37,629 nt of DNA from Candidatus Stoquefichus sp. (GCA_021768625.1 JAETUM010000030.1:1-37629), one strand, 5' to 3'; shown: positions 8,101 through 16,829, counted from the stretch's first letter. The notes: generated by a model not told the origin, from the sequence alone. Numbers and translations: made by a program.

Positions 8101-8129
8101 TTGAAAAATGGAATAAACTATATTATAAT
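8101..8129 (+). promoter_or_regulatory. Promoter of the AAA/DUF4143 gene
   Basis: TTGAAA (8101-8106), 17-base spacer, perfect TATAAT (8124-8129), about 50 bases before the TTG start at 8181. Confidence 0.65.
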
Positions 8130-8180
8130 TGAATTATCAAAAATGACGATAACGGCAAAAATATTAAATGGGGTGATGTT

Positions 8181-9476
8181 TTGGAAATTAATAGAGATAT
8201 TTATCTAAATAGAATTATTACAAGAAAACAAAATGGATTTATTAAAGTAATCACTGGAATTAGAAGATGTGGTAAATCATATTTAATGAATAAAATTTTC
8301 TATAATTATTTACTGTCCGAAGGTGTTAAAAAAAATCATATTATCAAATTTGCATTTGATTCAGCAGATGATTTATTACTTATAGATGAAGATATTTTAG
8401 ATATTAGTGAACAAAATAGAAAAGTTGATCCGAGAAAATTTATGAAGTACATTTCAGGCAAAATTGTTGATGATGAAATGTATTATCTTCTCCTTGATGA
8501 AGTTCAGCTGCTTGGAAATTTTGAGGCTGTGTTAAATGGATATATGCGAAAGGATAATTTGGATATTTATGTTACAGGCAGTAATTCTAAATTTCTTTCA
8601 AGTGATATACTGACTGAATTTGAGGGTAGAGGGGATGAAATTCATATTCTTCCGTTATCATTTTCAGAGTTTTATTCTGTATATGAAGGCACAAAAGAAG
8701 AAGCATTTGATGATTTTATGGTATATGGCGGTTTACCGGCTATAGCCTCAATGCAAACTGATGAGCAAAAAGCTAATTATTTAATAACACAGATGAAAAA
8801 TGTATATATCAAAGATATAGTAGTAAGAAATAATCTTAACTCTGATCAAGAGATTAGTGAGCTTGTAGACGTCTTAGCCTCGGGTATATCATCATTAACT
8901 AATCCTAGAAAATTGGAGAATACTTTCAAGTCAGTCAAAAATGCTACTCTCTGCGCATCTACAATTGACAAATATATTGGTTATTTAAAAGATTCATTTT
9001 TGATTAGTAAAGCTGAGAGATATGATGTAAAAGGTAAGAAATATATCAGTACACCTTACAAACTTTATTTTGAAGATACCGGACTTAGAAATGCCCGATT
9101 GAATTTTAGACAAATAGAAGAAACTCATTTAATGGAAAATATCATTTATAATGAACTTAGGTATAGAGGATACAATGTTGATGTTGGTGTAGTTGAATTT
9201 AGAGAAAAGACAGATGAGGGTAAAGAAGTTCGTAAACAGGTCGAAATTGATTTTGTAGCGAATCAAGGCAGCAAACGGTATTATATTCAGTCTGCATATG
9301 AGATACCAAATAATGAAAAATGGCAGCAGGAGACAAGACCGTTTGATAAAACCAATGATTCATTTAAGAAAATTGTTATTGTTGAAAAGAGTATGAAACC
9401 ACGCAGAGATGATAAAGGATATCTCATGATGGGGGTAAAAGAATTTTTGCTTGATAGTGATAGCCTGGAAATGTGA
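8181..9476 (+). CDS. AAA ATPase with DUF4143-type C-terminus
   Basis: A 431-residue protein of the AAA_14/DUF4143 family. Walker A is GIRRCGKSY (residues 26-34), Walker B is YLLLDEVQ (about 102-109), and TGSNSKFL is a sensor-like segment. The C-terminal third has a winged-helix-like region and EIDFVA near residue 355, a nuclease-like motif often seen in DUF4143. Start is TTG at 8181 behind GGGGTGAT; the nearby ATGs are out of frame. These proteins are common on accessory islands and their role is poorly known. It has its own promoter and probably forms a single-gene unit. A defence role is guessed only from the neighbourhood. Confidence 0.8.
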   Translation: MEINRDIYLNRIITRKQNGFIKVITGIRRCGKSYLMNKIFYNYLLSEGVKKNHIIKFAFDSADDLLLIDEDILDISEQNRKVDPRKFMKYISGKIVDDEMYYLLLDEVQLLGNFEAVLNGYMRKDNLDIYVTGSNSKFLSSDILTEFEGRGDEIHILPLSFSEFYSVYEGTKEEAFDDFMVYGGLPAIASMQTDEQKANYLITQMKNVYIKDIVVRNNLNSDQEISELVDVLASGISSLTNPRKLENTFKSVKNATLCASTIDKYIGYLKDSFLISKAERYDVKGKKYISTPYKLYFEDTGLRNARLNFRQIEETHLMENIIYNELRYRGYNVDVGVVEFREKTDEGKEVRKQVEIDFVANQGSKRYYIQSAYEIPNNEKWQQETRPFDKTNDSFKKIVIVEKSMKPRRDDKGYLMMGVKEFLLDSDSLEM

Positions 9477-9508
9477 AATATAGATAGTTAAAGAAAAGAG
9501 AAACAATT

Positions 9509-10031
9509 ATGCTTAAAGAAATATTTGATATAATTGAGAAAAAAGAAAGGACCGGCATTTTCTAAACTTATATACATTTTGACTGGTATTATTATATTGA
9601 TAGAATTATTCTTGAAAATAGCACCATTTAGAATAAGTATTCCCTTTTTAGAAAATTTGGCATGGATTAAAAATATAAATGATAACAGTAAAATAGTAAA
9701 TGGCTTGTTTTGGGTATGGATTATATATATTGTATCTCTTGTTTTAAAAAAATTTATTATGCACCATTATTCTAAAGCTTCAGATGATGAATTTGGAAAA
9801 GCATGTATAATGGTACATAGTGTTTAAGATGTATTAGATTTTATAGTTTCATTATTTTCATTCGTTTTTGTTTTATTTGTTGCTATTCAAATTCATAAAA
9901 CCGAGTTTGTGTTGTTAATAGGAAAAGCAATATTTATTTATGTGATGATAATGCTGCAATTTTTTGATTTTATATTTTTTCGTATCTATTATAAAAACAA
10001 GAAAGTTGTATGGAATTCATTAAAAGGTTAA
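9509..10031 (+). pseudogene. Degraded small membrane protein gene
   Basis: Starts at ATG 9509 with an AAAGAGAAAC leader and reads MLKEIFDIIEKK before shifting frame near the A-run at 9541-9546. The other frame then reads a membrane protein (LIYILTGIIILIELFL, then IVNGLFWVWIIYIVSLVL), is stopped by TAA at 9825-9827, and continues in the same frame for 67 more residues with two further hydrophobic stretches to a stop at 10029-10031. One frameshift and one nonsense change suggest a dead four-helix membrane protein. I do not recognise the family. It follows the ATPase gene by 32 bases. Confidence 0.6.
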
Positions 10032-10368
10032 TTGCTATTTTACAGTTATTAAGAAAACTATTATTTTATGTTTATAATGATTTTAGTTAAGATGGTTATG
10101 TATCCGAATAGGACATTGTTAAACTAATAATCATTGAAGATTTTTTCTACAATGATATTATAGATTGAAATAATCAAAGTGGTGTTTTATAGTTAAAAAA
10201 ATAAAGAGTATTTGAAAATAAATTTAGAATCTATGAGATGACTGGTTTTAATTATACTTTCCTTTTAGATTATATTTTTATACTCATAATGTAATTCTAG
10301 TTATGTTAATTATACATTACAGACTATAAATTAATAATTTGTTATACAAAAGAGGAGAATAAAATCAA
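10032..10368. other. 337-base gap without a recognisable gene
   Basis: Very AT-rich with stops in all frames. It ends in AAGAGGAGA, the ribosome site of the HD-domain gene at 10369. I see only weak promoter-like matches and no strong hairpin. Confidence 0.6.
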
Positions 10369-11457
10369 ATGAATTTGAAAGATAATTATAATGATATTTT
10401 ATCTGACCAAAAGTATTGGATTAGATATAGAAACAAAATATGGGAAAATATAACAGTTGAATCTCTGTTAAATGATACTGATAGGTGTCAAGAATTCATC
10501 TATGACCTTCTAATGACTGAAGGTGGTACGTTTATTAAAAGTAAATATTTACGAATTACAAAGGCTCGTGCACAGCATACGGTTTCTTTATTTTTACTTG
10601 GTATTTTGCTTAAGGAAAAACTCAATATAGATATGAAGTCTTTACCTCGCCCCACTGGTAACTATCATACTTCTTTCATTTATTTTTGGACACTAACTTC
10701 ACTTTATCACGATATGGCGTATGATATAGAGGATAAATCAAAAAATATGTATATCAAATGCAAAACGATAGAAGATTTTGAAAAGGAGTTCAATATTGAA
10801 TACAGTTTATTAGAAAAAACAAATTACAGTGAATTATTTAGTCAATATTATAAGTATCGAATAGATTATGGAAATGGTAATACCAGTTCAGCAGTTTCAC
10901 ATAAAATTGATCATGGTATATGCTGTGGAATTTTACTTTATAACGCTTTAATGAAAAGCTATTATTCGTATCTTAATAAGCCAAAAGCAAAATATGATTT
11001 TACAGAAGGATGGAAATACAGCAAAAAGTTTCCCGATTTTGCTCTTGTAATTTCCGAGACAATTGCTAGACATAACATTTGGGTAGCAAACGAAAATACA
11101 AAGGATATTTATGACGAATATAATCTAAATGAATTGATTAGTGATTCTTTTAAAAAAGACAAAATAAAATTTGGAAAATCAGAAAATTTGCTTCTCCTTC
11201 TTGGTATTGTAGATACAATTGATCCAATAAAAGCTTTCTATAAAAACGATATATGTACATCAATTCTTGATAATATATATATTTCTTTTAAACCTAGTAA
11301 AAAAGAATTTCTATTGTCATCGGATAAATACTTTGACAAAAAAATTTATAAAAAGTGGAAATGTCTTCAAGATTGGTTGAATATTGAAGTAGAACTAAAT
11401 GATTCGACATTTAAATTTCAGATTGTTAAAGATGCAGATTTGCTTTTAACTGCATAA
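10369..11457 (+). CDS. HD-domain-like protein, putative phosphohydrolase
   Basis: A 362-residue soluble protein. The order of potential metal ligands fits an HD domain: His70 in AQHTVSLFLLG, His114-Asp115 in LYHDMAYDIED, a histidine in KIDHGICCG (about 183), a histidine in IARHNIW (about 236) and an aspartate in GIVDTIDP (about 281). HD enzymes hydrolyse phosphate esters, including nucleotides and cyclic nucleotides. The many aromatic and lysine residues give no further clue. It ends 74 bases before a shared terminator and converges on the ATPase/nuclease pair. Defence islands often carry HD proteins, but no partner gene is adjacent. Family placement rests on motifs seen by eye. Confidence 0.6.
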   Translation: MNLKDNYNDILSDQKYWIRYRNKIWENITVESLLNDTDRCQEFIYDLLMTEGGTFIKSKYLRITKARAQHTVSLFLLGILLKEKLNIDMKSLPRPTGNYHTSFIYFWTLTSLYHDMAYDIEDKSKNMYIKCKTIEDFEKEFNIEYSLLEKTNYSELFSQYYKYRIDYGNGNTSSAVSHKIDHGICCGILLYNALMKSYYSYLNKPKAKYDFTEGWKYSKKFPDFALVISETIARHNIWVANENTKDIYDEYNLNELISDSFKKDKIKFGKSENLLLLLGIVDTIDPIKAFYKNDICTSILDNIYISFKPSKKEFLLSSDKYFDKKIYKKWKCLQDWLNIEVELNDSTFKFQIVKDADLLLTA

Positions 11458-11531
11458 CTATCTTAATAAACTCTATAAAGCAACAGTTTGCAATTAATTA
11501 CATACTATAAATTTAATATTATGATACAGAA

Positions 11532-11565
11532 AAATCGCACAATGTATTTATGCATTGTGCGATTT
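11532..11565. terminator. Bidirectional terminator between convergent genes
   Basis: A perfect 13-bp stem (AAATCGCACAATG / CATTGTGCGATTT) with an 8-base loop, between the HD gene and the stop of the ATPase gene. A-rich on the left and T-rich on the right. Confidence 0.8.
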
Positions 11566-11583
11566 CTAAGTTAACTAATTCAC

Positions 11584-13266
11584 TTAAATAAAATTTGAGA
11601 GGATAATATTTATTTCGTTTTCTAATTCATTATATAAATGATTCGATAACAAATGATTTTTCTCATTATTAAGTTCTATTATGTTAATATTGTCAATTTT
11701 TTTTGCGATTTCTAATCCTTCAATTGAAGAAACAATAACTTGATTTGAGGTTTCATTCCAATTAAGTAATGTTTCAAGTATGGATTCTATATGAAAATTA
11801 TCTTGCTCAAAAGAATTCGGCGAATCAATTACAAGTGGGAAAGAAATAATATTTGGCTGATTCAATTTTTGCATTTTTGCAAACGCCAGCATCTGTGATA
11901 TTTTACATCTTGGTCCGTAGGCACCGCTTACTCGAATTTGTGTTCCTGGTTCAATATTTTCTTTTATTTGTTCTTTAGGAATATCCAATACATCGGATAA
12001 TTCATAGAACATATTTTCATATTCTTCTACTGCTTTCGCCCTTTCTTTTTTATATTGGTTTAAAATTTTATTTGACTCATTTTGCTTGTTTTTAAGTTCT
12101 TTTATTTCCCTATTATTTTCAGCAGATTGAACACTGTAATCTTGTATCATTTTACTTGTAACTTTTGATTTTAAATATATATCATAGATTTCTTGCGTTT
12201 CAGTCAAAGAATTTTCTATAGCATTAAGTTCATTTTGGTATGCTTTAAACTTTTTTTCTTGATTGTTAATACGAGTTTCGCATTTTTTTACTTTTTCAAT
12301 AAGTAATAATAAATCACTATTTATTGACTCTTTAAGATATTCGTTTCTTACTTTTCCGGCAATAGATGATGAAAAGAAATAACCGCAATGAGGACATTCA
12401 ACACTTTCATCATAAGATTGTTCTGTTTTATCTCTATTCTTCTTTAAAAATTTAGATATAATCTCTTTTTCTTGAAGACATTTTAAACGATAATCTTCTT
12501 CCATAATTATTTGATTACGAGTTTTTTCTATCGAGATTAATAATTCTTTCAATTCTTTTTTTCTGCTTTCAATGGAAATCTCTAAAGTTTTTTCGTCAAA
12601 TGAATACAGAATTTTATCTAAACCGTTTGATAAAGTTTCAATAACAGTATCTAATTTATCATTTGCTTTCTTTAATTCTTCAATTCTTTTAATCGAAAAT
12701 TTATTGTCCTTAGAAGCAGATACATATTTTCTGTCATAAACTCCAAAATGAAAAAAATAGCTTTCTTTCCTTTGGTTTTTGTCAAATTGATTTAATGAAT
12801 TAAAAGAATCAGAATTGTTTGACCAACCATTTTCTTGATCTATATAGTATGGCAAATAATAAAACACTGGTGGACATTTAACGATGTCCTCATTCTCATT
12901 TTTACCTACTAATTCAATATCAAAATTAAATATATCGCTTATTTTATTTCCAAATTCCCCGATTGAATTATATTTATCAACAAAGTTTCCATTTTGATAA
13001 AGAATAAAATAGCGACTATATCGTACAACTCTAAATTTTTCATCTTGTATATGGAAATCTAGATATGTAATTAAATTTTTCGTATCAATTGTGACGGGAT
13101 AATACACCTCTGCTCCAAGAGAATAATAAATACTTTTCATAATAAAGCTTTTTCCTAAATGGTTGCTTTTACTGGTAAGAAAGTTTTTACCATCTGAAAA
13201 TTCTATCCTTTTGGCTTCTTTATTTTTTATATCTACGATTGTTACATAATCAATTATCAAATCCAA
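11584..13266 (-). CDS. Rad50/SMC-like ATPase of a two-gene defence-type system
   Basis: A 560-residue P-loop ATPase. Walker A is SKSNHLGKS (residues 32-40), in the setting FLTSKS..GKSFIMKSIYYSLG usual for ABC/SMC heads. Two long coiled-coil arms (about 190-275 and 310-430) flank a zinc-hook-like CPHC near 289-292. The C-terminal head has an ABC-signature-like SGAYGPRCKISQ and Walker B FPLVIDSPN near 473. Size and domain order fit LmuB of Lamassu or the ATPase of ABC-3C systems. Its start overlaps the upstream nuclease gene by 17 bases, so the two are probably translationally coupled. The expected role is to sense foreign or abnormal DNA and control the nuclease. Confidence 0.75.
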   Translation of the reverse strand: MDLIIDYVTIVDIKNKEAKRIEFSDGKNFLTSKSNHLGKSFIMKSIYYSLGAEVYYPVTIDTKNLITYLDFHIQDEKFRVVRYSRYFILYQNGNFVDKYNSIGEFGNKISDIFNFDIELVGKNENEDIVKCPPVFYYLPYYIDQENGWSNNSDSFNSLNQFDKNQRKESYFFHFGVYDRKYVSASKDNKFSIKRIEELKKANDKLDTVIETLSNGLDKILYSFDEKTLEISIESRKKELKELLISIEKTRNQIIMEEDYRLKCLQEKEIISKFLKKNRDKTEQSYDESVECPHCGYFFSSSIAGKVRNEYLKESINSDLLLLIEKVKKCETRINNQEKKFKAYQNELNAIENSLTETQEIYDIYLKSKVTSKMIQDYSVQSAENNREIKELKNKQNESNKILNQYKKERAKAVEEYENMFYELSDVLDIPKEQIKENIEPGTQIRVSGAYGPRCKISQMLAFAKMQKLNQPNIISFPLVIDSPNSFEQDNFHIESILETLLNWNETSNQVIVSSIEGLEIAKKIDNINIIELNNEKNHLLSNHLYNELENEINIILSNFI

Positions 13267-14431
13267 CTAAATCATCTCCAGCACAATATTTATAAATTAA
13301 AATCATAGTTAATAAACTAATATAACTATCGTCATATATTACTGTTGTTTTTATATTTTCGATTACATAGTTTCTAATTTTTACATTATCATCAATTCCG
13401 TAATTAATAGCAGTATTAATCCAAGAATATATATCAATAAGAAGTTTTCTGTAAATTGAATCATCCTTTAACATATCTCGTTTTATAGATCTATATATTT
13501 TTGAATATGTTCTTTTTTCTATGACAGAGGTAATTGAAAATTCGTTAAAAATTTTATCTATGCCTGGTAATTGTACTACCAATCCACAATTTATTATTTC
13601 TTTAATTTCTTTGCTATTAAGACCCTTAGTTACAAATATTTCATTTACATTACTACAATCTTCATTTAATTCATTATTAAAAACATCATCTAATTTATCG
13701 TAAATAATATTAAATAATGCTCTCGCTGTTTCAATCTGAACATCTGAAGAAAGACTATTCAAAAATGATTCAAATTTATATGTAATGTCTTGTTTGTGAT
13801 TTTTTGTAGTGAGTTCTGTTTTTATAAAATAGTAAGAACTTAAATCAACATCAGTTACAAGAATGTTATTGTATTTGGCTATCGCATCCTTAATTTTATT
13901 AATGTTCTTGAGTTGAATATCATCACTAACACTCGTCTGCTTATTAATAAGAATTGAATTTTTTCCATCTAATATATCTGCATTACAAACAATATTTGCT
14001 GTTTCAACATAATTGCTGTATTTTAATCCATTAGAATATAACTTTTGAAACCATTCGTCTTTGATAATTGAAGCAAGTGTAAAGTTTGAACCAGCTTTTT
14101 TTGATTTAACCTGGTATATATGGATCTTACTAGGATCATTTGGATTTTCAATTACAGAAACATCTTCAATATAATCCATTAATATTAAAAAATCTAAATT
14201 ATAGAATTCAATAATTAATTCTATAGCATAACTAATTTGTAATGACAAACGATTCTTACTTCTTGAACCATATATTTCTTTATGTGATTTTTCTATTTCT
14301 TGTTTTAACGACAAAATATCACCACCTTTTTCAATTGTAGCATATTGATAATAATTATACAAATCAATATTAGTGAATTTATAAATTAAAATACTTTGAT
14401 TTGACGGACCGCTCATATTTGTTTTGAACAT
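13250..14431 (-). CDS. DUF4297/Cap4-like nuclease, effector partner of the ATPase
   Basis: A 393-residue protein. Residues 60-115 resemble the dsDNA endonuclease domain of DUF4297/Cap4: a helix (LQISYAIELIIEF), then Asp86 and Glu89-Asp90 in MDYIEDVSVI, then IYQVKSK with Gln107-x-Lys109, i.e. a PD-(D/E)xK site of the E...QxK kind. The C-terminal 280 residues are helical and unrecognised and may bind the ATPase. In Lamassu-Cap4 and in some ABC-3C systems such a nuclease is paired with an SMC-like ATPase and kills or stops the infected cell. There is a short N-terminal extension; Met6 is an alternative start. The ribosome site is weak. Confidence 0.7.
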   Translation of the reverse strand: MFKTNMSGPSNQSILIYKFTNIDLYNYYQYATIEKGGDILSLKQEIEKSHKEIYGSRSKNRLSLQISYAIELIIEFYNLDFLILMDYIEDVSVIENPNDPSKIHIYQVKSKKAGSNFTLASIIKDEWFQKLYSNGLKYSNYVETANIVCNADILDGKNSILINKQTSVSDDIQLKNINKIKDAIAKYNNILVTDVDLSSYYFIKTELTTKNHKQDITYKFESFLNSLSSDVQIETARALFNIIYDKLDDVFNNELNEDCSNVNEIFVTKGLNSKEIKEIINCGLVVQLPGIDKIFNEFSITSVIEKRTYSKIYRSIKRDMLKDDSIYRKLLIDIYSWINTAINYGIDDNVKIRNYVIENIKTTVIYDDSYISLLTMILIYKYCAGDDLVGFDN

Positions 14432-14458
14432 TAAGCATATCTTCTAATATAATTCAAT

Positions 14459-14632
14459 TTATTTGTTATATTCTTTATCAAAATTGTTGTCAGATTTTTC
14501 GTATGAATATGAAAATTGTTCTAATCGAGTGTGCAGATATTCAGCATATAAATTGCTAAGAATTGCAAAAGGCATATCTTGATATTTATAGACACTTTTT
14601 TCTTTGACAGCTTGCTTCATAGTTATTATTCA
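14459..14632 (-). CDS. Small ORF ahead of the nuclease/ATPase pair
   Basis: A TTG-started frame of 57 codons (internal ATG at codon 16, MPFAILSNLYAEYL). It lies in the leader between the promoter at 14777-14805 and the nuclease start at 14431. Composition looks protein-like (helical, with KYQ, RLEQF and SYSYEKSDNNFDKEY). There is no strong ribosome site. It could be the small middle component known from ABC-3C systems, possibly shortened, or chance. I do not recognise it. Confidence 0.35.
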
Positions 14633-14776
14633 ATTATCATCTTCTAATCCCACTCAATGGAGTAAATAGTGGTGTTTTGCTTTATTATATAAAACGTAAT
14701 CATTCCAATTTAGATAAAATATTAAAATAATTTTTATTTAGTGATTTAGCAATTTGTTTATATGCTTTTTTTGCAT

Positions 14777-14805
14777 TAAATAGCATAAGTTTGTAGATAT
14801 GTCAA
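14777..14805 (-). promoter_or_regulatory. Candidate promoter of the nuclease/ATPase operon
   Basis: Reverse strand: TTGACA (14805-14800), 17 bases, TATTTA (14782-14777). A start near 14770 would place the small ORF at 14459-14632 first in the transcript. Bases 14806-14991 hold only island-end sequence (14929-14976 is shared with 2957-3005) and no gene. Confidence 0.55.
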
Positions 14806-14991
14806 TACAATATGCAAAAATGCACAAAAAAACTACAAAAGTGTATAACTTAAAACAATTCTCTAATATATAAGTGTATAAAACTGCAAAAAGTAACAAA
14901 AATAATTTATGAAAATATGTAAGAGATTTTTGAGAGACTTAAAAGTGAGAATTTGGTTTAAAATGGTGGACTTCAAAAAGTGATTTTTACA

Positions 14992-15035
14992 CTCTGACTC
15001 CGTCATTTAAGGTTCGAATCCTTATACCTCTGCCA
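14992..15035 (+). other. Attachment site copy A: 3' half of tRNA-Gln(CUG)
   Basis: Begins at the anticodon loop CTCTGAC (U33, anticodon CTG, A37), then stem strand TCCGT, a short variable region, T-arm TAAGG-TTCGAAT-CCTTA, acceptor strand TACCTCT, discriminator G and CCA. The 5' half is missing: the bases before the loop (TTTTTACA) cannot pair. This is what integration into a tRNA anticodon loop leaves at an island boundary. It is identical to copy B at 24063-24106, and identity continues 10 bases past CCA. It marks the E1/E2 junction. Confidence 0.85.
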
Positions 15036-15039
15036 AAGT

Positions 15040-15065
15040 TGGACAATTCAGCAACGAATTGTCCA
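15040..15065 (+). terminator. tRNA-type terminator next to att copy A
   Basis: TGGACAATTC / GAATTGTCCA, a 10-bp stem followed by TTATTTTTC. Copy B has the same stem with one base pair changed on both sides (24111-24135). Confidence 0.8.
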
Positions 15066-15133
15066 TTATTTTTCGCCTTTTGGCACATTTTTGCACTTTT
15101 TCAAGAGCTTTTTTATTTTGTTTTTATCTGAAA

Positions 15134-15236
15134 TGAGACACTTGTGTGACACTAATGTGCCACTAAATTAAAATCTCAAATGCACAAAATAGCCAAATAC
15201 AGCCAATCTAAATGCAGACACTTAACAGACATTGCC
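15134..15236 (+). repeat. Arm-type direct repeats at the left end of E2
   Basis: Three adjacent 11-base units, TGAGACACTTG, TGTGACACTAA and TGTGCCACTAA, occupy 15134-15166. Two more related units (GCAGACACTTAA and ACAGACATTG) lie at 15214-15236. The same GCAGACACTAA word recurs at the right ends of E2 (near 24004) and E3 (near 31934). The 11-base period and position beside the integrase gene suggest binding sites for the integrase N-terminal domain. Confidence 0.6.
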
Positions 15237-15260
15237 GATTTGATATTGTTTGTAAATGAG

Positions 15261-15296
15261 TTCGACTGCAGAGAACTTGTATTCTCTGCAGTCGAA
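15261..15296. repeat. 15-bp perfect inverted repeat downstream of integrase
   Basis: TTCGACTGCAGAGAA (15261-15275) and its exact complement (15282-15296) around a 6-base loop, followed by TTTTGTG. No forward gene uses it. It might block transcription coming from the tRNA side into the integrase region. Confidence 0.6.
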
Positions 15297-15435
15297 TTTT
15301 GTGTAGCAACTATCGGAGCCATGCATTTCTGCAACACAATACATACCACACTTTATCTCTGAAGTCCAGACTTAATAAAAATTTTGGTTTTATTATTGTT
15401 TGTCCTCAGATTTTGAAGGAGGGGTGGTTCAGAAT

Positions 15436-16563
15436 TTAAGCTGTCTTGAATTTGTTTTCTGTGAATTCTGCAAGCCTTTGTCGGTTCTGTTCAAACACTT
15501 CATCCACCATATGAGTATAGATTTTTGCAGTTACTGAAATATCAGAATGTCCCATTAATTCTTTTGCTACATTGATTGGAACTCCTGCTGCCTGACAATC
15601 AGTACAGAAGGTATGGCGGAGTAGGTAAGGTTCTAAATCTTCGGCTAATGTTGATTCAATAATTTGGTTTCGGTATACTTTAGCACCGTTAGCAATGTCC
15701 ATCTCTCTGCAAAAATTGTGCCAAGCGTGATAGAATGCATTTTCATCCATCGGTAAGTTAGGATTTTTGCATCTTACAAATACATACTGTTCGTTTAAGT
15801 TCTTAGCCTTGTGTTCTCGCAAGGCTTTTACTAATTGCGGTGGCATTGGAATTTTTCGCCCTGTACCTGCTTTTGTTTTTGATTTCCCTACAGTCAGTAT
15901 TGCGTTATCAAAGTCAATCCAATCCCATTCCATTCGTCTGATTTCAGCAGGTCGCAATCCACAACATAACATTGTTAGCACCATAGCACCCGCATAATGT
16001 TTTGGAACTTGTTTTAAAATTAGCGCTCTTTCTTCATCTGTAATAGGTCTGCGTTTGCCTTCAGTAACTTGCGGTAATACAATATCCTCAGCAGGATTTT
16101 CACCGATTAGTTTTTGTTTCTGCGCTTTTCTTAATACTCTACGCAAAGTCATTCTGATTTTTGAAACATTCGCTTTACTGTAGCCAACATATTTGTTTAA
16201 AAATCTTTGACAATCATCTTCAGTAATATCGCATAGTTTGAATTTTTCAAAGTATGGAATGATATTTGAGTACAGATAATATTTGTAATCACTTTTAGTT
16301 GTATTGCTGATGTTAGCATTTTTGATATTAAGTTCGTACCAATTATCAGCGAATACTTTGAATTTAACTTCGGGAAACATAGTTTTATTTTTTAATTCAT
16401 CTTGTTCCTTTTGCCATTTCAATAACTTTTGTTCCATATTCTTTTTGACCTGCCGTTCACTTTTACCGCGAGCGGTCAATCGAATTTTGTTACCATCATT
16501 GTCCGTGACTTGCCGAGTCATTCGGTAGAGTATTGAACCGTCAGGTCGCTTTTCTTCATACAT
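15436..16563 (-). CDS. int: Tyrosine integrase of island E2 (Tn916/phage type)
   Basis: A 375-residue site-specific recombinase. Residues 1-60 form an arm-binding (AP2-like) domain, about 65-165 the core-binding SAM-like domain, and 175-360 the catalytic domain. Catalytic residues are seen in CCGLRPAEIRR (Arg box I), LLRHTF (box II Arg; the usual first His is Tyr here), GHSDISVTAKIYTH and its tyrosine near residue 347. It would insert and excise the island at the tRNA-Gln anticodon loop. Its 3' end faces the attachment site 400 bases away, as usual for tRNA-targeted islands. AAAGGAG precedes the ATG. The excisionase gene lies 59 bases upstream, so one transcript is likely. It appears intact. 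Confidence 0.92.
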   Translation of the reverse strand: MYEEKRPDGSILYRMTRQVTDNDGNKIRLTARGKSERQVKKNMEQKLLKWQKEQDELKNKTMFPEVKFKVFADNWYELNIKNANISNTTKSDYKYYLYSNIIPYFEKFKLCDITEDDCQRFLNKYVGYSKANVSKIRMTLRRVLRKAQKQKLIGENPAEDIVLPQVTEGKRRPITDEERALILKQVPKHYAGAMVLTMLCCGLRPAEIRRMEWDWIDFDNAILTVGKSKTKAGTGRKIPMPPQLVKALREHKAKNLNEQYVFVRCKNPNLPMDENAFYHAWHNFCREMDIANGAKVYRNQIIESTLAEDLEPYLLRHTFCTDCQAAGVPINVAKELMGHSDISVTAKIYTHMVDEVFEQNRQRLAEFTENKFKTA

Positions 16564-16622
16564 AATTTATCAACTCCTTTTTGCAAGACACACAATACAC
16601 TATTTGTGTTTGAATATCCAGC

Positions 16623-16829
16623 CTATTTGTAAATCTTTTTCAAGATATCATAAAGATAATATTTCTTACTGCCGGTAAGTTCGGCAGTAGGTATGTCAGT
16701 AACAAGTTTCCTTGCAGATTCTCTGCTGATACCAAATATTTTTCCGACTTCGGTTACATTCAAAAAGTAATCGAACTGACCTGAAATTTCAGTTGCAATT
16801 GATTTTAATTCGTTAGTTGTCTTTTTTAT
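16623..16829 (-). CDS. xis: Excisionase-like small DNA-binding protein
   Basis: A 68-codon reverse-strand frame. It contains NVTEVGKIFGISRESARKL, a winged-helix recognition segment of excisionase/MerR-like helix-turn-helix proteins, and ends SKKYYLYDILKKIYK, a form frequent in such proteins (residue, then Y-hydrophobic-hydrophobic). It sits just upstream of int, as in many islands. AAGGAG is followed after nine bases by ATA, which begins a frame opening KKTTNELKS. The only nearby ATG is followed at once by TAA, so ATA or another rare start is implied unless ATG was mutated. Function from context: promotes excision and bends DNA with Int. Confidence 0.65.
   Translation of the reverse strand: MKKTTNELKSIATEISGQFDYFLNVTEVGKIFGISRESARKLVTDIPTAELTGSKKYYLYDILKKIYK

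Noticed and set aside
14992-15035. A complete tRNA gene at the att copies
   Set aside because: None of the three copies is preceded by a D-arm or a strand able to pair with TCCGT or TACCTCT; only the 3' half is present.
15134-15236. CRISPR-like array from the 11-base repeats
   Set aside because: Units are far too short, adjacent without spacers, and no cas gene occurs in the window.
15180-15362. 60-codon forward ORF between att A and int
   Set aside because: It overlaps the repeats and the perfect hairpin, has no ribosome site, and its composition is not protein-like.
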